Shown: piece after piece, positions 40,094 through 52,000 of the stretch
Layout: each line of letters opens with the position of its first letter
Position numbering within the stretch: the first letter of the stretch is position 1
Assembly (NCBI GenBank): GCA_947623455.1
Contig: OX392530.1
Span: forward strand, 35,557,405-35,621,404
Direction of reading: 5' to 3'
DNA: 64,000 nt
Source of the DNA: Mimachlamys varia
Taxonomy: Eukaryota; Mollusca; Bivalvia; Pectinida; Pectinidae
The notes under the pieces: generated by a model
Told to the model about the DNA's origin: nothing
Database searches by the model: none
What the model saw: only the letters and a program-made list of their open reading frames with translations
Position numbers and translations under genes: made by a program

Positions 40094-43000
40094 CTGAAAC
40101 ATCAACATCCGTGAAACAATTACAATTCATCATATAAATGTATTCCATTGTTACAGTAGGACTAAATATGACACGATCTTAAACATCGCTTTTTCTATGT
40201 AACTATATTCTACCAGGTTGTATAGTGTGATATATGAAATAATAAATACCAGAGAAGCAACAAACTGTGGACGACGGATCTGCAGCTGCCTTGTGGTAGC
40301 GTACACGTCCATATCTGACTCAGTGTCCAGTCTCTCCAACGTTGTACTAATCAGACAATACAGGCCACAGCGTTTTGATCCATCCCTGAACAACAACACA
40401 AATCCAATTTCAATATCTACCTGCAGTAAACATATTTAAGATTTGTTGAGAAGTAGTTTCCACATTTATTTTCTTAAAGGTAATCACTTTATGAGAGAAA
40501 ATTAATCGCTCTTAAGTCATGATTATTACGACTTGCTTTAGCTTATATGAAATTTATATTCGATAATAATATATTCCTTTGTACATATTACGACTTTCTA
40601 TAGCGTATAGGCTATTCACAATAAATAATAATAGTATAAACCTTTGTTCATATAACGACTTTATATAGCTTATATGCTATGCATATTCAATGATAGTACA
40701 TCACTTGACTGAATACTGCCTTCCCATTGGCTACACACATGAAGCGATAGTGCCCGGGCACTATCAAATTTGGCACGATGCTCAACGTGAATATATTATG
40801 ACGTCACTTTTAAGTTACGTCACTATTATGTCGTGCATCGGTTCTGCTAAAATATCGCTGACTATGGAAACGACCAAAGCTGGCCATGGTCTGGCACAAT
40901 AAAACGACTTTTGGTGTATATGTGTGTTTAAATGGAAGGGTGATGTACTAAACCCATTATGGCCCTGTTGAGAGAGCACTATTGCCTCATAATATTGTCT
41001 CGTAATGAGATAGTGCCCTCGACTTCGGCTCAGGCATTATTCCATCCCTCGACAATACTTTGAGGCAATAGTGCCCTCTCAACAGGGCCATAATAGATAA
41101 ATAATATTTTTCCTTTGTACATATTAGGACTTTCTATAGCTTATATGGTATTATAATCTTTACTTTGAGTAGGAATTCTTCTAGGAGGTATTTGAAAAAA
41201 GATAATTTGATTGTATTGGTTTTGAACGATGACGTACAAACACGTAACCACGATTGGTGCGTCCTCCTGAGACATCATCCATGCCTCTACCAGATAATGG
41301 AGTTTACACAGGACAATCTGATTTGATGGAATGGCCGAATCCTTTGTCCAATTATTGACTTGGAACAGCTTGACTTGCTGATTAGTCTGACATTGCTGAA
41401 ACGAAACCAACACTATATATATTATAATCTGATCAGCTACTGCTTTCTGATACTGTATATACAAAGGATACATAATGCAGTGTAAAAGAGATTATGGTTA
41501 ATGGCAATAAGTTTAATGTAAAATGTATTTACAGCATAATCTGTCTAAACCAGATGTCGCCAGAACCAAAACTTTGACCAGTTTACACAGGTGTCCGAAA
41601 TAAGATATAAATTAAGAGGGAAATACCGGGACCAAACGGTAAGGCTTGGATATATAGGATTTCAGATTAGACACGGGGCTGGTTTAGACAGGTCTGACTT
41701 GTACACAATGTTTGTATTAACCTTATGATAGATCCCCAGCATTGATGCAGTGATGCCATCATCACATTGTTCAACTGACATCGACCGTATCTCAAACGGA
41801 GGAGCAGACTTGACCTTGGATTGCTCGGGCCACCACGGAGTTTCCTGATATAACAAAATGTTTTTCGTTTTCACATTTTCATTATTTTATACAGTCGTAA
41901 TGTTTTAAGTGTGCAAAATGTTTCATTCCCCCCTTTTGTATTTATCATTTTCTTTTTATTTTGGTTTGTTTTTGTAATTAGTTATGTATAATTTTCCAAT
42001 TGCAGTAAAATGATTTGCCATTTTTACATTCATTTGTATGAAGCGTGTATTCGTCCCGATGCAATTATCAAGTCCTTATGTATAACAACAAATAACGACT
42101 TTGGCTGAAGTTAAGAGATAAAAGCGTTCCAGTAAAAAAATACATGTGTATTAAACTCAATTGTTTTTGTAAGTGTGATAAATCAGTCACTTGTATAATG
42201 CTGTTCATTTGTTTACTACAGAATGTCCAGAGAGTTGATACTAATTTTAATGGAAACAACACTTACAATGTACAAGAGAAAATGTACATTTACATTATTG
42301 TACATGTAACCAAATATGAAGAAAAAAACAGTCAGGACTTCAATATTAATGTTAATAGGAGACCCATTAATGATCCTGATATCAACCAACCTTTCCGTCA
42401 ACAGAATCCTCCAGACAGACGATAGTACTTGAGCGATAGTCAGTCACCATGGTCCAGAAGTTCACAAGTGTATGTGGCAGAGGGAACTGAGTTACCAAGT
42501 ACCTCAGGTGGTGCCGGAAGCTCTGGTGTTCATGCATGAAAACAAGTTTTAACTTTAACAAACACTCACAAAAGGGAGAGGTTTTAGGGCGTCAACATAA
42601 GGAATGTTTTGTTTGGGAGTTTGCAGTATGTCAATGTCAATGCATTTTTATGAATTCAAAGTTTACAAATGTACAAATGAAATATTGAAACAAATAAAAA
42701 CATCCATTGAGACTGATATTTTTTCACCGAGGGTAACTATTGGAATGATATAACCAACAACTGAATTGCCTGCTCGCCATGCATTGATATTTTGCGTCGA
42801 ATCCAATGCCGTGACACAATAATATTTTCAATGTTCCCTAGGACATTATAAAACAAAAATATTTTTGAGTCCTTCGTAAAATCCATTTTTTGTTGCACTT
42901 TTGAAAAAACAACTATCACACTCGAAAATTATTCATATATGTAAATTGTTGTACATCATGGAACATTTAATCAATATGTGTATTACTATAACGTGTAGAT

Positions 43001-46000
43001 ATTCCCTCTATCTGTATTGTATTCATACCGGAAGTTTAACGGCGTTGATGTAGTTAGTCGTCTGAGAAATCACCGAGCATAAGACTACTCTGTTATTGTC
43101 GTCTGTTACAAGAAACAATTGTACACATATTAAACGTGAACTGAAATGAATTGTTAGAAAAACAAATGATATAAAAAATTAATTAAAAATATAATAATAA
43201 TAATACCAACAGAGTTGAAATTGACGTGAATTGAACATTTTTTGTCGTTTTTTTAATTGGCATTAAAAAAACAAAAAATTGCATAATTTAGAGAACTTTT
43301 CGACTTGAATAACATCATCTTAGCTAATATCTAATCCTCTCATTTTCATCTTGTATTTGAGAAGTTAAGAAACCGTTATCAGAGTTTTATGTGTGGATAA
43401 TAATAAGAACAATAGGGAATCTTTTATTTTCTTTTTCTGACAGAAAATACAGTCATGAATAAGTGAAAATATCAGCTTAATCTGCAACATAACATATAAA
43501 AAACAAGAAGGTAGGAAAAGATCACGAAACAATTACTGCTCGTGCAAACATTAACAATCTATACATAAAGAAAAATCGTGACAGATTTTCAGGACTATAA
43601 CAGTTATAACTATTTAACATGGCATTGCTTCCTGAAGTTCAAACTTCTGGCAAAGTTTTATGTAATATTAACGATTTCCATATTTTAACGATATAAATAG
43701 AATAGAACAATAAATAAAACAAACTTCCTATGTACATGACATTGACACGGGCACAATTTAGAGTCTAATACAAAATCTTAAAAAAAAATATTGAACTCTT
43801 ACAAGGTATTGTAATGATAACGTTAATTTCATTACGGAGAACAATGTCGAATGACATTTGTTTTTAATGTATAATATCAAAGAAACCTTAGAAAATCGTC
43901 TGATATTTTTTAAACAAGGCCCCTTCATATACATGTAATCGTTTAAGTAAGTATTGTGTACCTGGTAGAATATCCATGTCGCGGTTCTTGTCCCTGTTCT
44001 CTGTAGACTTGGCAGACACGTATTTTAAACGTTTCTCACTGAATGCCTTGACGTCTTTAAGAGTCTGTGAAATAATTATTTAATGAATTGTCATTTCAGA
44101 TTAAAAAGAAGGAGGTAATTTAATTAGACTCCGTGTAAATCTTTCCTATGTTCATATTTTGGATTATGATTTTGTTACTGCTTCAGTATTCTCTAATCTT
44201 TTTTAGTGGTGATATTAAGCGATTCTTAAATTACTCTGATGTACCTGGAATTCCTTACTGCGTTGTTTATGGTTTACAGGAACTTCATAGACATCGCTTT
44301 CGTCAGAGCTGATTACTTCTGTCTTTGTTTGAAGGCTGTTCGGGAAGTTGAATCCTTCTAGGAGAGCTAGATGGAGTGCTTTGTATTGTTTCTGGAAATA
44401 TACACACAGTTTTGATCGTAAGGCGATATTGTAAATTCATAGTAAGGTTACTGGATTATACAGTCCACACTTATCGAGAATGTCGATTATCAAGAGACAT
44501 GTTTTTAAAATTCAATTGAGATATCCTACATATCTTTAATCTTTTTTGTGTATTATATAACAAACACACTGGACATTGTATAACACATACCACAGTTTGG
44601 ACCATGTTCATTCGATTGTTCCTCATGATTTTAACATATCCATGTATGTCTATCATGTCTGCAGTCTTCCCTGCTTCCAACAAGGCATCTAATGCTATCA
44701 AAGTTCCTGTCCTCCCGATTCCAGCACTAAGCAAAATATGATACATATTTTGAGATAGTATGATTTAGCTTTGGCTCTTATTTACTGATGATATGATTCA
44801 AATAGAATGTACGACATATATCAAGTGATGATATAATTGGAATATGACATATATTTAGAGATGATATGATTTAGATTTAAATATGACACATATTTAGATA
44901 TGTTATGATATAAGTTTGATATATATTTAGAGATGCTATGATTTAAGTATGGCTCGTATTTACTGATGATATGATTCAAATATACGTACGACATTTATTT
45001 AGGGATGCTATCATTGGAATATGACACATATTTACAGATGACATTACGTTAGTATGATACTCGTTTAGAGCTATGATTTAAATATGACACTTATTTATAG
45101 ATAATGTGATTTAGCACAGCAAAGCTAATATAAATATAAAAAATGAGCACTATTTGAGTAGATAAAATTCTTGCATCACTTTCGATAAACGATTAGCATA
45201 TACAGTTGAATGAATATAGTTATTTATTAATTTAAACAAAAATTAATGCAATAAGATGTTTTGAAATATAACATAATACTGTGAATATTGTCACTTGAAT
45301 ATATATTATAACTTGTTGTCATTTTGTACCTGCAATGGACCACCAGTGGTCCCTCTTCTTTAGTCCGCAAACGCGTCATATGTCGGTGAAACATAACAAG
45401 TTCAAACACATCTGGAATGTCGTGGTCAGGCCATTTTGTGTAGTGAAACTGGTGTACCTGTCGCTCTTTGTTTTTCTGTGTTATATATAACAAATTATCT
45501 GTGATAATATTGCTACCATTGACATTCGTCATTTTTTGCAAATTGAATTGCTAACTAAATAATTTTTGGCATGTTTATCAGTTTCTCCCAATGTAATTAT
45601 GAAGATGATAGACTTTTAAAAATAATCGTCTGCGTCTTAAAACCTTAAACAAAATATAACAATCGTGATATTATGAAAATTTGACGTCAGTATTTCAATT
45701 TAATACATATTTAATTGTGAAAGAATCACATATAAATCACTATAAATAATCGGTTATATATTTTGTAAGAAGGTAACTGTTTAAACCATAGATAGTCTGC
45801 ATAATGGAGACAGAACATGCGCTATAGCCAAAATAATATTTGACTTATTTTTTCTAATAAGATATACGCAAATGTCAGCGTCATAAAATGTAAAATTCAT
45901 TGTAAATAAAAACGACGCTAGGCCTAAACACTTTAACTATTTTTCCAATGTTTCCTCTTGGAAGACAGCTTCTCTCCTTCAACTGCGAACTTGTTATCAT

Positions 46001-49000
46001 CCTGAATACTAGATTTATATTACATATGAGAAAAGATACAGGATACGATTCGTTGACTTGACATATATACATGTACAGCCTACTAGACAGATCCATACAT
46101 TGTAATACTTACGCGTCTATGTTTAAGCGTGGTGACCCTCACGACGTAGAAGGCGTAATGTTTTTCGGAGTTCAGGGTGATGTTGAATGTCGCAGTGTTG
46201 ATCGGGTCGTCCATGTTGGGCCAATACTTGTAGCATTTGTTCTGATTTAACAGTACGAGGAATGAAAACTCGGTTATAAACACGGCAGTTTTATTGTTTC
46301 AGAATTACAGATTTGGCACATCAAACAATTTCTTTTATGTGATAATCATAGAAAATAGCGATTAAAACTCGATAAGACAGCAAATGGACTTATATTTTAA
46401 TAAAATCAACCTGTAAGCTGATATTACTTTTAAGTTATATTTTTGTTAAATCTATAAAAAAAAAAAAACATTTAGGATAGTTTCTGTTTACTTTTCCGAA
46501 GGTTTCGTTTAGTTTAATTATAATCATGCATTATTTGTTGCATAACAAGTCTTACTTTTCCATTTTCATATAAATTAGCCAACATCGCTATTGTTTGGCA
46601 TTTCTGCTGCCAAATCATCAGCCAAAACGTCTCATAAGTCTTTGTCTTTGGTCCTACATTAAAAAAAATGCATAGTTTTAAATTATCCTTTTTATTAACT
46701 CATATAGTTTTCATTAAATATCTACTCTGATTTATTTAATTAATTTATTATTGATTGCCCTTGGCCAATAAAGCAGGCCGAGATGACCAATATCTCGGCC
46801 AATACAGAAATTACCCATCAATAATACTATATTTTACCTTTGATGAAATAATATTGCTAAATGCAAAGGTATTGAATATAATTATAAATAAAATGCGTAT
46901 GACCTATTCAAGCAATGCACTTGATTAAGAATGATTAAGAGAAATTTAGTTACCTTGAACTGCAATGTAGACTTTTGATCTGGATGTGCTCTACAACAAT
47001 TAAATTATATTATAGTAAAAAGGTCTTTTCACCCTCATTAATTACTGAGGACATATAAATATTGTTACAAATAGCCAAAACGACCCAAATTATATCAGCA
47101 TACGGGAGAAACGTTTCGAACTGTGCATTTGAAATCACCTCACCAAATCGGGTCCTCAGTGGAATAACCTTTACAAATCTGGTAAAATTACATATATCAT
47201 TTTTAAAGGAAAATAATTATGGTTATTCATTTTGTCCATATGAAGTTGCTTTATCCAATTGTTTATCTGCTTAGTTTTAGCAATGACAGACCATACCACG
47301 TGTATTTTCTATTAATATAGAGAATCAAGTTCTTACGTCGTCGATATAGTTTGCGTTGATATAATCTGATCCCGGTTTCGAACCCTGATCCTTGATAATC
47401 ACCCTGGAGTGGTCGTCTACAGAAAAGCAATGGAATTACGTTAAACTGTTGGTACCACATGTATGTATATCAGGCGTGGGCGGGTGTATATGCAAATTGA
47501 ACTTTCTTTAATTCCAATATCAGTCTCATCTAGTTTTCGAGTAACTTGCCCATGATCTTCAATATAAAAATATTGGGTTATATTGGGTTTTATAATATAA
47601 AAATGAGTTCAATATAAAAATATAGTCCTGTATTATGCATTCAATCATTACACAATTGACTTACTAATAGGCGTTTTGTAATATCAGTCTCATCTAGTTA
47701 TCTCAAAATTAATGGGGCAATAAAAACAAATTCGAGTCTTTCGAGTATTCGATGAACCTGAGTTTAAATGAAAAGCCTGAAGTTTGGCCGGACCCGAGGA
47801 AATATTTAATAGGGTATTTGAGTTATTTATAAAAAAAAATCAAAGAATACCAAAGCGTCAACAAAGCCATAATCCGAACTCAAAATCTATTAAACCAGGG
47901 GCAAAATAGGAACAAAGGAAAGATTTACATGGAGGCTCTCTTAAAAGCACAATAGAATAAGACCAGGTGTTCCGAAAGAGTAAGCGTCTTCTGCTTCATC
48001 GACGACACCCGCCATGTAAATCTTGGTCACATCCAAGTAAGCATCAATCCTCAAAATGAGAACCGAATCATCATTGTTATCACAACAAGTAAACACACTA
48101 ACAAGCAAATTCAAAAACGTCCATCTTAATATCACACAAAGATACAGAATATTTCTTGATGAGATCAAGATGGTGACCATAAAACTTGCCCATAGTCTTC
48201 AATAAAAAAATATTGGGTTATATTGGGTTTTATAATATAAAAATGGGTTCAATATAAAAAATATAGGCCTGTATCATGCATTCAATCATTACACAATTGT
48301 CTTACTAATAGGCGTTTTGTAATATCATAATATTCTGCAATACAACTTACAGACACATTAATATGCATGTTAATTAACTTTTCTTTTTTAGAAAGAAAAA
48401 AATTACACATATTTACACGGAAATGTCGTAGTAAATCTATTTTTGGGGATGTTGTACTCCTTTTTCCCTTCATCGTGAGGGTGAACGGCACCAAATGGTA
48501 AAGTCTGAAAAATAAACACATAACAATTTACTGAGATCAGGAACCTGGAATTGCTCAGTCATCGAATTGAACAGTACAATATAAGTCTAGGTGTTTGATA
48601 TAAATACTTCAGGTCTTCACTTGATATAAGAAATGTTAAACTGATTTTTGATTTTGTGTGTACATGTTATTTGAATAGAAATAAGTAAGTAGCGTAGGTA
48701 ACTATCTCCAATAAAGCTTTTATGAAAAATATTTTCTCACAAAAAACTGATATTTTACCGTAATGCCCATATCAAAACTGTGAGTAAAGCTTGTTTTTAA
48801 TCCAAACATATAAAAATGCATTGACAATTTCTTGATCTACTTTGGATAAATATAGAGTTCGTTAATTACCTGGTATTCCTTGTCCAGAAGTTTATCAGCC
48901 TCTTTTTGCTCTAAGACAGCCCCAAAATTCTTCACGGGTATTGGAGTAGACAGGTCAAAATCACTTAAGTCTGCACCAGCGTTGGCATACACATTGTCTT

Positions 49001-52000
49001 CGGCGTCTACATCAATGTCATCAAATCTCATATTTCCGTTTGCCAAGATGTTTGGTTTCTGAACAGAATCATTGCGTTCCTCTTCGGGTAAGATTTCGTC
49101 TATTCAGAAAAATAAAATTGTAGTATTTGATCCGTTTAACATGTAATTTGTACTTTAAATAATAACGAAAGTACAAGCAGATAATGGCAATATTTCAGGG
49201 CGAATTGCCCCTTAATCAGCTCATGGATTTTGAATTTCACATATTATAACATTTAAAAGAGATAGACAGTCAATAAACGACGAAAATGAAGAAGAAATAT
49301 GTCAACAACGGGATGGGTCTGCCATCAAATACACAGTTCTGCTTCCACATTATTTTAGAAATTTTGGATTTTAACCTTTTGGTCCTTAGCATCACTTGAG
49401 AGTCCTAAGAAGAGTTTAATTCCCTTTTTTCGGCATACTTTAGCTATTACTAAATTAAAAAGGTGCAGCACATGTGTGTGTTGGTCATCTTGCATATCCC
49501 ATCGGTTAGTTTTTAACATACAAATTGATGCATTCACCTTAAAAACATATACCTTCTTACCTCTTAATGTAGAGACATTATTATCATACAATGTACATCG
49601 TGTTATATGATATATTATAACGTCAGAAGTGAAGACAATATGCTTCGTTGAAGATCATTAAAATAACGAAATTCCTACTGCTGAAAAAAATATATAAATG
49701 TATATGTAAAACATGTATGCATTGTTACACGTACATGAAATTAAATATCATAAATCTCTATTCCAGAGGAAGAAAATCGTATTTAAACAGCAATTTATTG
49801 AGTACTGCATTTGCTCTATTACTGTTTTTCTATTGAAACTGGAACAATGATTGAAACTGAAAGTATTCCGAGCATTTATTCTGAACTCTACCCTTGCTAA
49901 ACTCTGTATTTGATTAACACATTTTTTTATTTATATCAGATCTTCTATGCATACCATATTTAATTTTCTATAAACTATACAATCGATAATAATATCGAGT
50001 ATACCTTAACCTTCGACTGCTGACAAACAAACTAACAGCATACGGATTTGAGAGATGCAGGTTGATCAGAACAATTGGCAAGTTTTATGTTTGCCATCTT
50101 TGTCTCATTGAGACATATTCTGTATCTTTAAGTGATATGAAGATTGACGTTTTTGAGTATGCTTATTAGTGTGTTTACTTGTTGTGATTGACAATGATAC
50201 TCGGTTCTCATTTTGAGAACTTGATGTTTACTTGGGTCTGACAAAGATTTACATGGCGGGTGTCGTCGATGAAGCAGAAGCAGCTTACTCTTCCTGAACA
50301 CGTGGTCTTATTCTCTTGTACTTTAAACAAGGGTCTCCATGTTAATCTGTCCTTTGTTCATATTTTGCCGTTGGTTTAATCGATTTTGGTTCGGATTTGA
50401 TTTTGTTGAAGAACAGGTGTTGACCCATTGAAAAGGAGCATTCCACACTTACATACATGTTTGTGGTTTTACAGTATATGCTAACGTTAATCAATGACAA
50501 CTTACGCATTCCGGTATCTTTCTTGAAGTGCCTCGTGCTTTGTTTGTATTTGGAACGGCTTTCACTTCCAGATTGTCGTCGTCTGTGAAAAAAAACAAAC
50601 AAATCAACAACTTAATTTTGCAGCATACAAAATGTTGTTGAATATTTCCAATTAAAAAAAAATAACAATTTGTGTCAACAGTTAACGATATTTCCATTTT
50701 TGAAGTTGGCAGGAATACCTTTTTATTAACTTTAGGACAAGTTCACAAGTCAATAAAACAATTTCTGTCATTCGCCCTGTAGAAAAATATCTGGTAGAGC
50801 TTCTAATGAAGCTTCTTTGAAATAACAATATTGCTTAATGTTATGTAAACTTACCTTTTCAGGAGAATACCGATAACAATGGCTAACACGGCGACCAAAC
50901 AAGCCCCGATTACTCCTCCTACTATGCCCCCAGCACCACTTCCAGTGTCGTCTTTATCCGGATCCGGTATTGGATGAGCTATGACGCATAAGCATGTGTA
51001 CAATTGTTGGGTTGTTCTTCATTATATTTAGTTTTTATAGACATGTATCTATGCATTATAAGATCTTGATATATATGTATGTGGATGTGAATTTTATAAA
51101 CAAGCAACCTACAATATACCTGGTTATATATTTCGTGAACAATCAACCACAAGTATATATATGTCATGAGCACAGTACCTGAAGGTTCGCTTTAATCCAC
51201 CTGCTAATAATTTAAATAACATACATAATTTACGTTACATAGTACATTATAATGAATTAAAAAAATAATTAACTAAGCATTATATTAACAATCTAACTGA
51301 TTATGTGTTTGATGAGCAATACTTCCGGCTACGTATTTCACGAACACACTACATGTACCTGAATGACACGAACTGCCATAGTAACCGTCCATACATCCCG
51401 TTTGACATTCCCCATTTACGTGATGGCACTCCGTCATGTTGAAACACTGCCCACACGTTAAGTTACAATCTTGGCCATATGATGAGTTTCGGCATGCTGT
51501 GTTAAATATCAATAGAATACCATTAACAGTTTTAAATCATATTCCTGCTTATGTAACTGTTTTTCAAATATGCAGAAATGCATTTGCAAATATCAACAGT
51601 TTTAAGCACAAGTTATGGCTAGAAGACAATTGTTATTTTCTATTTAGAGTGGTTCTGGTTACGTTTTGCACATTGCGAATAGTGTTATACAATTCAATAC
51701 CAGGCTTTGTTTATATCTAATTAATGTAACTACACAAACAAACATACCGAATAGGAGATTGGACAATGACAATTGAGAGACAAACAGATATATCATCACA
51801 ATGGAGGAGTAGGGGAGTAATAACAACGTATTCAAACAAAATTCGTGCAGCCATACCACGTTTGTTAGGTATCTAAATCCCCAAAGGCAATGTGTACTTC
51901 CTGAAGCAAACCAAAGCATGTAAACCGAATTTCAAATTACATGTATTTCAAATGAAACTTATATTTTGTTTAGTTAATTGGTAGAAATATAAGAAAAAAA

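Larger units (their letters stand above)
40386..41237. mobile_element. Intron carrying foldback / MITE-like sequence
   Basis: Contains a perfect 20-bp palindrome (40,746-40,765), a long inverted repeat (40,956-41,094), and four copies of a motif of about 40 bp around TATTACGACTTTCTATAG (about 40,519, 40,571, 40,636 and 41,108). No coding sequence. Best read as one or more non-autonomous DNA elements inserted in the intron. Confidence 0.6.

Noticed and set aside
39814..40137. 107-codon plus-strand ORF
   Set aside because: It is antisense to the terminal D2 exon (39,983-40,093), whose minus-strand reading DQYQYTWDAVKAYF fits the PTP fold and phase.
42144..42545. Plus-strand coding-like stretch with NVNRRPINDPDINQP and WSRSSQVYVAEG
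   Set aside because: Antisense of the D2 exon at 42,391-42,522; the minus strand gives a phase-0 exon with proper splice sites and PTP motifs.
47941..48180. 79-codon minus-strand ORF (MAGVVDEAEDAYSFG)
   Set aside because: Lies within an intronic dispersed repeat that has an inverted, frame-disrupted copy at 50,078-50,412.
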